DNA of 64,000 nucleotides from UBA2020 sp964551435 (GCA_964551435.1 CAZKBS010000001.1:248001-312000), one strand, 5' to 3'. Numbered from the stretch's first letter, positions 22,691 through 32,029 are shown. The notes: generated by a model from the letters alone, not told the origin. Numbers and translations: made by a program.

Positions 22691-23890
22691 ATGAGCGTAG
22701 CGCAGAACGAAAAACGTACAGCCCGGGAAATTTTCGACGATATCCCGTTCCCGCTGAAAATCGTGGTCGTGGTCGGCTCGCTGTTCATTCTTTATACCAT
22801 CTATTATCTGATCTTTGTCGGCTTCAGCCCTCGCAACAACGAGCCGCAGCCCTCTATGCTGCGCGTCATCACCAACCCCGCATCGCGCGGCGTGTTTGAC
22901 CCTGCCATCGCAAGTGACGGCAAAACCAGTCTGATGACCGTGACCAATGCCTATGAAGTCGAGGGTGGTTTGTTTGCCACAAACGTCGCGTTGGCTGTCA
23001 GTTATAAGGACTGCAAAGCATGGGCACCGCTGGGCATTCTGTTCGAAGGCCGCCTCGAAACGCTGATCGGCCCCGATTTGAAAACGCCTGTGGCCAGCGG
23101 CGTCTGGCGCGCGGAAACGGCGGGCATTGTTTACGACCCTGCCGACGCGGGACGTGAATGGAAAGCCTATGCCTACCGCTATTTCTGGAGCGGCTCGGTA
23201 CCTCTCGCACGGCTTTACAGCGTGATTGTGATGCGCACCTCCAGCAATCCGACCGATTTGAAAAGCTGGTCGCGGGAGGAGTGGGTTTTCTCTGCAAAGC
23301 CCGGCATCCCGCCCGAGCCCTTCGGCAGCATGGTGAGCGGCGCTTATCTCAACGGCCTGCATCCTGATCTCGCCAATATCTATTTCTACGCACGGCCAAG
23401 CCTTGTTTCGATTGACGGCGTTCTGGTCATGTCGCTATCGACCTTTGTGCAGGGCAAAGATACTGTAAATAGCGTTATCTTGCTCGCCTCGGGCGACCAT
23501 GGACGCAGCTGGCGTTATCTGGGCACGGCACTGGATGAAAAAGACCTTCCGCGTATTGATGCGGGACTGGTGAGAATTAACGGGGCCTCGATTTTCGCGA
23601 AGGAAGGTGCGCTTTATATCGCCTTTGCGCTCGGCACCAAGGAAAGCGATTCAACCGGATCCTATATCTTTGCCTTTGATGATGCGAATACGGCAAAGCT
23701 GGCCGCTGATCCGAAAACAGGCGCACTGGTGCCGGTTTCACATGTCAAAACCCTGCGCCAGCCACCCTCCAAACTGGGCGGCGGACACATGGCCTATGCA
23801 GAAACCTGCGGCAACGGCCTGGTCTTTTCTGAATCGCTGAACAACCAGCGTTTCGACCTTCTTTTCCTGCCGCGCCCGCCGGTGAAATAA
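22691..23890 (+). CDS. Membrane-anchored propeller-like protein of unknown function
   Basis: A 399-residue protein with one N-terminal membrane helix (PLKIVVVVGSLFILYTIYYLI, about residues 21-42) and a large periplasmic domain rich in strands. Repeats such as HPDLANIYFYARPSLVSIDG and LLASGDHGRSWRYLG look like blades of a sialidase-type beta propeller (the Ser/Asp-x-Asp-x-Gly-x-x-Trp box), but no catalytic set can be assigned. It follows DUF3126 in the same direction. The substrate is unknown. Confidence 0.6.
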   Translation: MSVAQNEKRTAREIFDDIPFPLKIVVVVGSLFILYTIYYLIFVGFSPRNNEPQPSMLRVITNPASRGVFDPAIASDGKTSLMTVTNAYEVEGGLFATNVALAVSYKDCKAWAPLGILFEGRLETLIGPDLKTPVASGVWRAETAGIVYDPADAGREWKAYAYRYFWSGSVPLARLYSVIVMRTSSNPTDLKSWSREEWVFSAKPGIPPEPFGSMVSGAYLNGLHPDLANIYFYARPSLVSIDGVLVMSLSTFVQGKDTVNSVILLASGDHGRSWRYLGTALDEKDLPRIDAGLVRINGASIFAKEGALYIAFALGTKESDSTGSYIFAFDDANTAKLAADPKTGALVPVSHVKTLRQPPSKLGGGHMAYAETCGNGLVFSESLNNQRFDLLFLPRPPVK

Positions 23891-24020
23891 GCTGCAAAAT
23901 AATCTTATACAATAATTGCGTTTTTTATTTTGGTTGCGATAGCCGCTTTGCGCGGAAGGTGCGGTTTGTTAGGATACGGCATCACATTCATACCGTATCC
24001 GCGCAGGGGAGAAAACGCCG

Positions 24021-24641
24021 ATGGCATCGCTGTATTTCAAATTCGCCGCCATGAATTCGGGCAAGTCGACGCAGCTTTTGCAGGCGCATTACAATTATTT
24101 TGAACGCGGCATGAACCCCATGGCGCTGACCGCTAAAATCGATGACCGTTTCGGCAACGGTAAAATCACCGCGCGTATCGGCCTTGATCTGCATGCGGAA
24201 ACCTTTGCCACCGATACGGATGTATATGGGCTTGTGCACAAAGCGCATGAAGACAAAAAAGTCGATGCCGTCCTGATTGACGAAGCGCAGTTCCTGACGC
24301 CCGAACAGGTCATGCAATGCGCGCGTATTGTTGATGATCTTGATATTCCCGTTATGTGTTATGGCCTCAAGACCGATTTCATGGGCAAGCTTTTCCCAGG
24401 GTCGGAGGCGTTACTGCGCTTTGCCGACAACCTTGAAGAAATCAAAACGATATGCTGGTGCGGGCGCAAGGCAACGCATACGGCACGCGTCACCAGCAAA
24501 GGCGATGTGGTGCGCGAAGGCGCGCAAATTGCGATTGGCGGCAACGATATGTATGTATCGCTGTGCCGCAAGCATTTCATGCGCGGCGAACCGGCGGCGC
24601 AAAAATCCGCTGAAAACACCAAAGACAAAGCGGCCGCCTAA
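24021..24641 (+). CDS. tdk: Thymidine kinase, type II
   Basis: A 206-residue thymidine kinase, which phosphorylates thymidine to dTMP in the salvage pathway. The Walker A loop is AAMNSGKST near the N-terminus, the DEAQF motif follows at about residue 90, and the zinc site is formed by CWCG and the later CRKH pair. Length matches bacterial type II enzymes. A GGGGAG site supports the start. The 20-residue C-terminal tail is rich in Ala, Lys and Glu. The CYTH gene starts 5 bases later. Confidence 0.94.
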   Translation: MASLYFKFAAMNSGKSTQLLQAHYNYFERGMNPMALTAKIDDRFGNGKITARIGLDLHAETFATDTDVYGLVHKAHEDKKVDAVLIDEAQFLTPEQVMQCARIVDDLDIPVMCYGLKTDFMGKLFPGSEALLRFADNLEEIKTICWCGRKATHTARVTSKGDVVREGAQIAIGGNDMYVSLCRKHFMRGEPAAQKSAENTKDKAAA

Positions 24642-24645
24642 AATT

Positions 24646-25128
24646 ATGGCTGTTGAAATCGAGCGTAAATTTCTGGTCATCGGCGACAGCTGGCGCGAAA
24701 ACGCCGAAGACTGCACGCGCTATGTGCAGGGCTATCTGTCGCGCGAGCCGGAACGCACCGTGCGCGTACGCATTGCGGGGGAAAAGGCGTTCCTGACCAT
24801 CAAGGGACAGCCGCCCGCGGACGCGCCGCTCGAAACACCCGAATTCGAATACGCTATACCCAAGGTGGATGCCGAAGCCTTGCTGAAAATCTGCCTGCCG
24901 GGTGCGATTGATAAAACAAGATACCGTGTGCCGCACGAAGGCAAGGTTTTCGAGGTTGATGTTTTCGCCGGTGAAAACCAGGGGCTGGTCGTTGCAGAAA
25001 TTGAATTGAGCCACAGCGCTGAAAATTTCAGCCGTCCCGCGTGGCTGGGGACAGAGGTTACCGAAGACCTGCGCTATAAAAATGCCAGTCTTTCGGTGAC
25101 GCCGTACAGCCGCTGGCCGAAGCCCTGA
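24646..25128 (+). CDS. CYTH-domain phosphatase-like protein
   Basis: A 160-residue protein starting VEIERKFLVIGDSW, the EIERKFLV signature of the CYTH superfamily (inorganic triphosphatases and class IV adenylate cyclase-like enzymes). The tunnel residues continue as RVRIAGEKAFLTIKGQ, EFEY and VFEVDVFAGENQGLVVAEIEL. In bacteria this short form usually cleaves inorganic triphosphate; substrate specificity cannot be read from sequence. It is in the same operon as tdk. Confidence 0.88.
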   Translation: MAVEIERKFLVIGDSWRENAEDCTRYVQGYLSREPERTVRVRIAGEKAFLTIKGQPPADAPLETPEFEYAIPKVDAEALLKICLPGAIDKTRYRVPHEGKVFEVDVFAGENQGLVVAEIELSHSAENFSRPAWLGTEVTEDLRYKNASLSVTPYSRWPKP

Positions 25129-25199
25129 CACCTTATTTTTAACATATTATTCACCAAGCCCGATTATACTGTGGTCATGATGATTGACTGCGGGATGGT

Positions 25200-26081
25200 A
25201 TGGAACAGATAAATACCGTTATAGAACAATGGCATGAGCGAATCGGTCCGCTGCAACAAAAAGCGGTCGAAACGCGTGGTGCCTATATGGCCGCCAGCAG
25301 CAAAATCGAAGATTTAAAAACCTCCGTGCCCGAAGGCGGTATCGCCGCGCGCGCAGGCGGGTATTTGCGCAAAGCTTTCGGCTATGCCTTTCGCGCGCCA
25401 GTTCTGCTTTACAAGCAAGAGCTGGCGAAGCTGGATATGCAGCGTGAACAATTCACGCTGGACAGTTTCATCACTGATACGACATCGCGTCTATGCGCCG
25501 AAATAACCCCCGCACTGGCAAAGACAGCGCCGCAGGAAGCGGAAAAGATAACCGCCTTGCAAGATGCGCTGAGCGCAGGACTGACGGCGCGTAAAAGATC
25601 CGACTACGCCATTATTTCCTGCGAACAGGCCGCAAACAATATCCAGTGGGCGAATAACAAATACTATTTCAACGCGCTGCAGCGCTGCCAGAACAGCGCG
25701 CGCAGCCTGCGCGATACCAGCGAAGCCATTAAAGAATTCAACATCCGTCTGGAAAAAGCGGACTTTGCATCAACATCGGCGGCGCAGCGAAAAAACTTCG
25801 ATGATGTCGCAGATGTGGAGTTTGGCAAATTCGGCCCTGAATTCAGCGGCACCAATAACGCTAAATTCAACGCCGCCCGCCGCCGGTTATCGGACCAGCG
25901 TGCAGAGATGTCGCAATCCATAGATAATTTGCGAACCGATCTTCTCGACAGCCTGAGCGCGGCTGCCGACAAACTGGGCATCAGGACAAAGGCCTTCGAC
26001 AGCTTGATTACTGCTGCGCACCAGCGCATCAAACCCGCTGCGCCAACAGTTTCAGGCGCCGCGCCCAAATCGGATTTCTGA
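25200..26081 (+). CDS. Unknown helical protein
   Basis: A 293-residue, mostly alpha-helical protein with no signal peptide. One hydrophobic/aromatic patch (GYLRKAFGYAFRAPVLLYK, about residues 53-72) may bind a membrane surface. The remainder contains coiled-coil-like segments (RRLSDQRAEMSQSIDNLRTD). I recognise no family. It lies between the tdk operon and gyrB, convergent with gyrB. The start at 25200 has only a weak ribosome site. Confidence 0.6.
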   Translation: MEQINTVIEQWHERIGPLQQKAVETRGAYMAASSKIEDLKTSVPEGGIAARAGGYLRKAFGYAFRAPVLLYKQELAKLDMQREQFTLDSFITDTTSRLCAEITPALAKTAPQEAEKITALQDALSAGLTARKRSDYAIISCEQAANNIQWANNKYYFNALQRCQNSARSLRDTSEAIKEFNIRLEKADFASTSAAQRKNFDDVADVEFGKFGPEFSGTNNAKFNAARRRLSDQRAEMSQSIDNLRTDLLDSLSAAADKLGIRTKAFDSLITAAHQRIKPAAPTVSGAAPKSDF

Positions 26082-26149
26082 CGCGAAAACCCTCTATTAC
26101 GCGCGATGCGCGCTGACAAAAGGCTGCGAGCCGCGGCTCTCGGCGATTG

Positions 26150-28588
26150 TCAGGCGTCGAGGTTTTGGACTTCGAGGGCGTGTTCCTGAATAAAATCCCG
26201 GCGCGGCTCGACGATATCGCCCATAAGGGTCGAGAAAATTTCCGACGCCATATCGTCCTTGTCGATTTTCACCTGGAGGAGCGAGCGGGTATCGGGGTCG
26301 AGCGTGGTTTCCCACAGCTGCTCGGGGTTCATCTCACCAAGACCTTTGTAGCGCTGGATGGTAAGGCCTTTTTTCGCGGATTCGATCACCTTGGTGTAAA
26401 GGTCATAGGGGCCGTGAACGGCGATATCCTTGCCCTCGGCGGCAATCAACGCGCCGGAAGCGGGGAAGAATTCAGCAAAAAATTCCTGCGTTTTGGCAAG
26501 GCGCTGGCCGTCGTGGCCGTTCAGGTGGTCAACGCCGACCTCGATGCGGGTTTCAACGCCGCGCACCGTTTTGCTGAACACAAAGCCGCCGCTTTCCAGC
26601 GCTTCGCCTTTCCAGCCGCGTTCATAGAACGGCGATACGGCATCCAGACGCTGCGCTGCGCGCGTGGCGGTTTCCTGCGTACGTTTTTCAGGGTCAAAAC
26701 CGCCCGCCGCCGCCAGCTGTTCAACCACATGCTGGTGGCCGATGCGGTCAATCAGCGGTTCCAGATTCTGGCGGATGCTGCGTGCGATACCAAGGGTGCG
26801 TTTAAGGTCGTTACCGGCGACAACTTCGCCCGACGACACGTGGAAACGTAAATCTTCGATTGCACTATCGATAAGATACTCTTCAAGATCAGCATCGTTC
26901 TTGACGTAACGCTCGTTGCCTTTGCCGCGCTTGACTTTGTAAAGCGGCGGCTGGGCGATATACAAGTGTCCGCGATGGATAATCTCTGCCATCTGGCGGT
27001 AGAAGAACGTCAGCAGCAGCGTACGAATATGGGACCCGTCGACGTCCGCGTCAGTCATGATGATGATTTTGTGATAGCGCAAATCATCGACCTTAAATTC
27101 GTCACGGCCAATGCCGGTGCCAAGGGCGGTGATGAGCGTGCCAATTTCGGCGGAGCTGAGCATGCGGTCGAAACGCGCACGCTCGACGTTCAGAATTTTA
27201 CCGCGCAGAGGCAGGATGGCCTGGTTTTTACGGTTACGCGCCTGTTTGGCAGAACCGCCGGCGGAATCCCCTTCGACGATGAACAATTCGCTGAGCGCAG
27301 GGTCTTTTTCGGAACAATCCGCCAGTTTGCCGGGCAGGGAGGATACATCGAGAATACCTTTTCGGCGCGTCAGTTCACGCGCCTTGCGGGCGGCTTCGCG
27401 AGCCGTCGCGGCCTCCACGATTTTGCCGACGACTTTTTTGGCTTCGCCCGGGTTTTCTTCGAACCAGTCGGCCAGCTGCTGACCAAGAACGCTTTCGACC
27501 ACCGGTTTCACTTCGCTGGAAACCAGTTTGTCTTTTGTCTGGCTGGAGAATTTCGGGTCCGGCACTTTGACGGAAACAACGCAGGTCAGGCCTTCGCGCA
27601 TGTCTTCGCCCGTCAGATCGACTTTTTCTTTTTTAAGAAGCCCTGTGCGCTCCGCATAGGTATTGATCGTGCGCGTCAGCGCCGCACGAAAACCGGAGAG
27701 GTGTGTACCGCCGTCGCGCTGCGGGATGTTGTTGGTAAAGCAGACAGTATCTTCGTGATAGGCATCCGTCCATTCCATGGCGACTTCGACGGTGATGCCG
27801 TCCTGTTCGCCCTTCACGTAGATGGGCGGTTTATGCAGCACGTTTTTGGAGCGGTCGAGGAAGCCGACGAAAGCAATCAGACCGCCTTCGTAGATGAATT
27901 CGGCTTTCTTGGTTTCTTTTTTGCGGTTGTCGATCAGCGTCAGACGTACGCCGGAGTTCAGAAACGCCAGTTCGCGCAGACGGTGTTCCAGCGTGGTGAA
28001 GTTGAATTCCACCATCGTGAAAGTTTCTTCGGACGGCAGGAACGTCACTTCGGTACCCGTCTTGTCCTTGGGGCATTCGCCCACGGCTTTCAGCGGCGCT
28101 TCGGCCACGCCATGGATGAAACGCATGTACCATTCTTTGCCATCGCGCCAGATGCGCAGGTCGAGCGTTTTAGACAGCGCGTTCACAACCGAAACGCCGA
28201 CGCCATGCAAGCCGCCGGAAACTTTGTAGGAATTCTGGTCGAATTTACCGCCCGCGTGCAGCTGGGTCATGATCACTTCGGCAGCGCTGACGCCTTCTTC
28301 TTTGTGGATCTCGACAGGGATACCACGGCCGTTGTCGCGTACCGTGCAGGAGCCATCGGCATTGAGCGTGACATCCACGCCATCGCAATAGCCGGCAAGA
28401 GCTTCGTCGATGGCGTTGTCGACGACTTCGTAGACCATGTGGTGCAGGCCGGTGCCATCATCGGTATCGCCGATGTACATACCGGGGCGCTTGCGCACCG
28501 CGTCGAGGCCTTTCAGAACCTTGATTGAATCCGCGCCGTAATCATCGACAGCAGCCTGCTTGTCGGGCTTTTTGGCCGTCTCCGTCAT
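26150..28588 (-). CDS. gyrB: DNA gyrase subunit B
   Basis: An 812-residue ATPase subunit of gyrase, which introduces negative supercoils with GyrA. The GHKL ATPase motifs are EVVDNAIDEALAG, DNGRGIPVEIHKEEG and LHAGGKFD. The transducer follows, then the TOPRIM motifs EGDSAGGSAKQ and DADVDGSHIRTL, and the C-terminal QRYKGLGEMNPEQLWETT. The ATG at 28588 is preferred because AGAGGA precedes it; the ATG at 28606 would place this site inside the gene. It lies close to recF and dnaN, as in many bacteria. Confidence 0.97.
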   Translation of the reverse strand: MTETAKKPDKQAAVDDYGADSIKVLKGLDAVRKRPGMYIGDTDDGTGLHHMVYEVVDNAIDEALAGYCDGVDVTLNADGSCTVRDNGRGIPVEIHKEEGVSAAEVIMTQLHAGGKFDQNSYKVSGGLHGVGVSVVNALSKTLDLRIWRDGKEWYMRFIHGVAEAPLKAVGECPKDKTGTEVTFLPSEETFTMVEFNFTTLEHRLRELAFLNSGVRLTLIDNRKKETKKAEFIYEGGLIAFVGFLDRSKNVLHKPPIYVKGEQDGITVEVAMEWTDAYHEDTVCFTNNIPQRDGGTHLSGFRAALTRTINTYAERTGLLKKEKVDLTGEDMREGLTCVVSVKVPDPKFSSQTKDKLVSSEVKPVVESVLGQQLADWFEENPGEAKKVVGKIVEAATAREAARKARELTRRKGILDVSSLPGKLADCSEKDPALSELFIVEGDSAGGSAKQARNRKNQAILPLRGKILNVERARFDRMLSSAEIGTLITALGTGIGRDEFKVDDLRYHKIIIMTDADVDGSHIRTLLLTFFYRQMAEIIHRGHLYIAQPPLYKVKRGKGNERYVKNDADLEEYLIDSAIEDLRFHVSSGEVVAGNDLKRTLGIARSIRQNLEPLIDRIGHQHVVEQLAAAGGFDPEKRTQETATRAAQRLDAVSPFYERGWKGEALESGGFVFSKTVRGVETRIEVGVDHLNGHDGQRLAKTQEFFAEFFPASGALIAAEGKDIAVHGPYDLYTKVIESAKKGLTIQRYKGLGEMNPEQLWETTLDPDTRSLLQVKIDKDDMASEIFSTLMGDIVEPRRDFIQEHALEVQNLDA

Positions 28589-28870
28589 GTGTTTATCCTC
28601 TGTCATGCGTGCATGATTTTCTATTCATAACCCTAGCAAATTTTGCTGGAAAAATCGATGTCTAATATGCACCTAATTTTTAAAAAAATCAAAGTTTTAG
28701 ATTGTTTTAAGCCCATCTTGCCGTGCTTTATCAAGGGGGCTTTCCGGGCAGGTTTTATTTTCTATAGCATGCGCATAATTGCGGTGTTTTGTTTTCATAT
28801 TATTTAAAAATCGCCTTTCCAAAGGGCCCACGCGAGGCAGGAAACAAGGACGCGACACACGCGCGCAAAC

Positions 28871-29839
28871 CTATTTAAACGCTGTCACAAAAACCAGCAG
28901 CAGCGCGGCGGCAACAATCCCCATGCCCGCGCGCACGTCGGTCTCTTCGCGATGGCCGACGATGCGGTAAACCGCCGCAATCATCACAGGTGCCGTCAGG
29001 TTGATTGCAGCCTGATAGGACGGGCTTTCGGAATAGGCCATGGCATAGTTTTTAAAAACCATGTGCGAAATCCATACCACCGCCGCCGCAAAGGATGCCG
29101 CCAGCAGCGGCTTCATTTGCAGCACAGGCGCTGCGGGCACTGTGGGCACGGTCTGCACCAGCGGCGCGGGTTTGCCGCGGCGTTTCCACAGGATATAAGG
29201 CCCGACCAGCGCCAGCGCAATCAACGACTGCACGTACATATAGCCCAGAACAACTCCCGAAAAATCATCCGCACCCGCGCCAAAATCCATGGCGTATTTA
29301 TTCAGCACGGTAGTGATTGTGTAGCCCGTGAGGGCGGGGGCCATGTAAACCATGGCGCTGCGCGATACTTCGCAGCGGTTAAGGCGCATGGCGAAATAGA
29401 CGCAGGCGCCAAGCGACACCAGCACCCCCAGCGTCAGCCATGGCCGCGCCAGATATTCGAATAGCAACGCGGGACGCACCACAAACCAGAGGAAAAACGC
29501 GATTAATACCGTGACAGGCATCAGACGCGACACCATGCCGGCACCAAATTTTGCGCTTGCGTTGAAGGTACGCACGTCTGAACTTGTCCCCACCATCACC
29601 GTCACCGCAACGGCCGCATAAAACATAGGGTTTTGAGGCCAGGCCAATGTGTGCACAAACGGCGTCATCAAGACCACAATCATGATGCGCATGGTGAAAA
29701 CCAGAAAATCGCCCGGCATGCGCCAGTATTGGTTCACCAGATAGAAACCCGCTGAAAAAACCGCAGAGACAAGCGAAAACCACGCCCAGCCACTGCCGAG
29801 CATAAAGACATCAAACCCGCTGCCGGAAAAAATATTCAC
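28871..29839 (-). CDS. DMT/EamA-like integral membrane transporter
   Basis: A 322-residue protein with about nine or ten membrane segments in two halves (AWFSLVSAVFSAGFYLVNQY, LVFTMRIMIVVLMTPFVHTL, LAASFAAAVVWISHMVF, GIVAAALLLVFVTAF), the layout of the drug/metabolite transporter superfamily. The start is a GTG overlapping the stop of recF (GTGA), so it is translated after recF. The insertion of a transporter between recF and gyrB is unusual. The substrate is unknown. Confidence 0.7.
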   Translation of the reverse strand: MNIFSGSGFDVFMLGSGWAWFSLVSAVFSAGFYLVNQYWRMPGDFLVFTMRIMIVVLMTPFVHTLAWPQNPMFYAAVAVTVMVGTSSDVRTFNASAKFGAGMVSRLMPVTVLIAFFLWFVVRPALLFEYLARPWLTLGVLVSLGACVYFAMRLNRCEVSRSAMVYMAPALTGYTITTVLNKYAMDFGAGADDFSGVVLGYMYVQSLIALALVGPYILWKRRGKPAPLVQTVPTVPAAPVLQMKPLLAASFAAAVVWISHMVFKNYAMAYSESPSYQAAINLTAPVMIAAVYRIVGHREETDVRAGMGIVAAALLLVFVTAFK

Positions 29840-31008
29840 GGCGCCCCCGCTTCACGCAGAGAAGAATAAGCGGAAAGAACATGACCGCTATCGATCATAA
29901 AAACCGCCGCGTCTTTGAGCGCGCCAAACAGCGCGGCCTCCGTACCCGTCAGCCAGACCTGCCCGCCCAGCGTCTGCAAATGCGCGAACAGCTGCGCGCG
30001 GCGGTCATCATCCAGATGCGCGGCAACTTCGTCGAGCAGCAGCAGCGGCACGAAGCCCTTCTCCGCCCGCATCATCAAGGCATGCGCCAGAACAATCGAA
30101 AGCAAAAGACCTTTCTGCTCGCCCGTTGAACACTGGTCTGCGGGCATATCTTTTGCGGCGTAGCGCACGGCAAAATCGGCGCGGTGTGTGCCTGCTGCGG
30201 TGCGCCCTGCCGCGGCGTCCGTCATGCGTGATGCGCGCAGGGTTTCTGCTGTCGATTGTTCCACAGCGAGCGCCGGATGTTTTTCAAGCGCAGCGGCAAC
30301 GCCGCATACCAGACGAACCGCAGGCGCGGGGAAAAGCGTTTGCAGCTGCGATAGTTCATGCAAATGATGCGATAGGCGTGCGAGAAGATGCGCGCGCGCC
30401 GCCGCAATCGATACGGCGTCAGCCGCAATTTGCGATTCAAGCGTATCGAGCCAGCGCGGATCAGGCGTGCGCATATCGGTCAGCAGGCGTAGCCTTTCGC
30501 GCAGGTTTTTGTCATAGCGATTGAGATGCGTGACATGGTCGGGTGCGTAGGCAAACACCAGCCGGTCAAGGAATTTGCGCCGCGCCGCCGCGCCTTCGGT
30601 GAAAATCCTGTCCATCTGCGGCGTGAGCCAGACGGCGGCGACATGTTCGGACAGGTGGCGCTGACCTTTGACTTCCCTGCCATTGAGGCGGATCACCCGC
30701 CGCGCCGCGCCGCCTGCCTTGCGTTCAAGCCCCGTGCCGAGACGCAGGGAAAAGCCGGCCATGCTTTCCAGCTCCGCCGCGACAGCCCAACGGGCATCCG
30801 TACCCGCATCACGGGAGATCAGCTCGTCCAGTTCTGCCCCGCGCAGGCCCTTGCCGGGGGCCAGAAGGCTGACGGCCTCAAGGATGTTGGTTTTACCCGC
30901 GCCGTTGGGGCCAGCCATGACGATTTGCAGGGCGCCGCCGGTTTCGAGTCGCAGCGCCTCATAGTTACGGAAACTTGTTAAACTGATTTTGGACAGGCGC
31001 AACGGCAC
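29836..31008 (-). CDS. recF: DNA replication and repair protein RecF
   Basis: A 390-residue SMC-like ATPase that loads RecA at gaps with RecO and RecR. Walker A is GPNGAGKTNIL, the signature motif is CSTGEQKGLLLS and Walker B is PLLLLDEVAAHLDDD. The start is taken at the GTG at 31008 (GGGAAG before it), which gives the normal N-terminus LRLSKISLTSFRNY; the TTG at 31062 would add 18 unlike residues. It is coupled to the transporter gene downstream. Confidence 0.93.
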   Translation of the reverse strand: MPLRLSKISLTSFRNYEALRLETGGALQIVMAGPNGAGKTNILEAVSLLAPGKGLRGAELDELISRDAGTDARWAVAAELESMAGFSLRLGTGLERKAGGAARRVIRLNGREVKGQRHLSEHVAAVWLTPQMDRIFTEGAAARRKFLDRLVFAYAPDHVTHLNRYDKNLRERLRLLTDMRTPDPRWLDTLESQIAADAVSIAAARAHLLARLSHHLHELSQLQTLFPAPAVRLVCGVAAALEKHPALAVEQSTAETLRASRMTDAAAGRTAAGTHRADFAVRYAAKDMPADQCSTGEQKGLLLSIVLAHALMMRAEKGFVPLLLLDEVAAHLDDDRRAQLFAHLQTLGGQVWLTGTEAALFGALKDAAVFMIDSGHVLSAYSSLREAGAP

Positions 31009-31107
31009 GTTTTTCTTCCCTTTACCGTTTATAATGTTTTCAAAGGGAAAAGCCAATTTCAAACCTGATTTTGAAATAAAATTTTATGTAATAGACGGGA
31101 AATAAAA

Positions 31108-31143
31108 TTAACAATTTATTAAAAATATGAAAACGTATATACT
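31108..31143 (+). promoter_or_regulatory. CtrA-type box over the -35 of the 31210 gene
   Basis: TTAA-CAATTTA-TTAA at 31108-31122 fits TTAA-N7-TTAA. The -10 TATACT is at 31138-31143, so the box covers the -35 position, the place where CtrA activates promoters in Caulobacter. The surroundings are AT-rich, so a chance match is possible. Confidence 0.5.
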
Positions 31144-31209
31144 GCATAAATCAAGAAATTCAGGCCAAGCCTTACAAGGCCAACAATAAAGATTTGCCGG
31201 GAGCAAGCT

Positions 31210-31788
31210 ATGTCCGATGAACAAAAGAAACCCGTTGGTGACCGTATCCGCGCTCTTATCGAGCCCGCGTTGGATGACCCGCGCCGTCCGGAACTTCAGC
31301 TCAAAAAACTGGACGAGATCTTTAATATGGTTTCCGCCAGCATGCCCCGCATGCTGGAGCAGGACTTTGCCCAGTTCGAACACCATGTCGAGCGCGAAAC
31401 AGGCCGCAAGCCTGAAAACCGCAACCCGCTGATTATCGACTCCCTGACGCAGGTCGGTCGCGATGGCGAAGCCCTTTATACGCCCATTAAAAAACTCGGC
31501 CTGCCGATTTCGACGACGTTTACGTCCTTCGCCGCGGCTGACATCAATGAACTGCCCGGTTACATCAAACTGCATGAAACCGCACGCGATATGAACGTCG
31601 CGCTGAAACTTGTCGGGGTTGTTGCCGAAGAAACCAAAGGCAGCGCCCTTGGCGGAATGCCGCCCGTGCTGATCGTGGATGGCACCAGAAGCTACGAAGA
31701 AGGCGCGCTTGAAAGCTCCAACCTTTACCCGAACCTGCCGCCGCGCAAGGTTGACTTCGGTCGCCGCGGCGGTGATTTCGAACTTTGA
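31210..31788 (+). CDS. Unknown conserved-looking protein, possibly CtrA-activated
   Basis: A 192-residue soluble protein with no signal peptide. The N-terminal half is helical (RIRALIEPALDDP; LDEIFNMVSASMPRMLEQDFAQFEHHVE), and the C-terminal half is mixed (LPISTTFTSFAAADINELPGY; MPPVLIVDGTRSYEEGALES). I recognise no family. It forms a single-gene unit with its own promoter and terminator. The upstream CtrA-type box suggests cell-cycle or motility-linked expression. Position beside recF and dnaN does not explain its function. Confidence 0.7.
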   Translation: MSDEQKKPVGDRIRALIEPALDDPRRPELQLKKLDEIFNMVSASMPRMLEQDFAQFEHHVERETGRKPENRNPLIIDSLTQVGRDGEALYTPIKKLGLPISTTFTSFAAADINELPGYIKLHETARDMNVALKLVGVVAEETKGSALGGMPPVLIVDGTRSYEEGALESSNLYPNLPPRKVDFGRRGGDFEL

Positions 31789-31807
31789 TTTTACCAGAGC
31801 GAAAACT

Positions 31808-31837
31808 AAAGGGCGGCTGTGACAGCCGCCCTTTTTT
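31808..31837 (+). terminator. Rho-independent terminator
   Basis: AAAGGGCGGCTG pairs with CAGCCGCCCTTTTTT around TGA. It ends the 31210 gene. Confidence 0.88.
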
Positions 31838-31852
31838 GTTTAGACTGCCCAT

Positions 31853-32029
31853 ATGAAATTGAAACTTCACGATACGCTTCTGGTTTTGTTCAACCTGTTT
31901 CCGCTGGCACTTGTTCTTGACGGGACATGGCGTCCTTTTGACATGATGGCTTTTTACTGGCTGGAGCTCGTTGTCATCAGCGGCTTCGTGGGAACTATGG
32001 CGACAATGGCGACCCATAGTCTTCTGTGA
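31853..32029 (+). pseudogene. Short membrane protein, possible truncated DUF6498-like fragment
   Basis: A 58-residue frame from the ATG at 31853, too short for most ORF lists. It has two hydrophobic segments (LLVLFNLFPLALVLDGTW and MAFYWLELVVISGFVGTM). The Phe-Tyr-Trp-Leu-Glu-Leu/Asn pattern near the second segment resembles the start of DUF6498-type membrane proteins, which are about four times longer. It may be a decayed remnant or an unrelated small membrane protein. No strong ribosome site is seen. Confidence 0.4.

Noticed and set aside
26966..28528. A 520-residue open frame on the + strand opposite gyrB
   Set aside because: It is the antisense shadow of a conserved gene; its composition (Phe/His/Arg-rich) is typical of such shadows.
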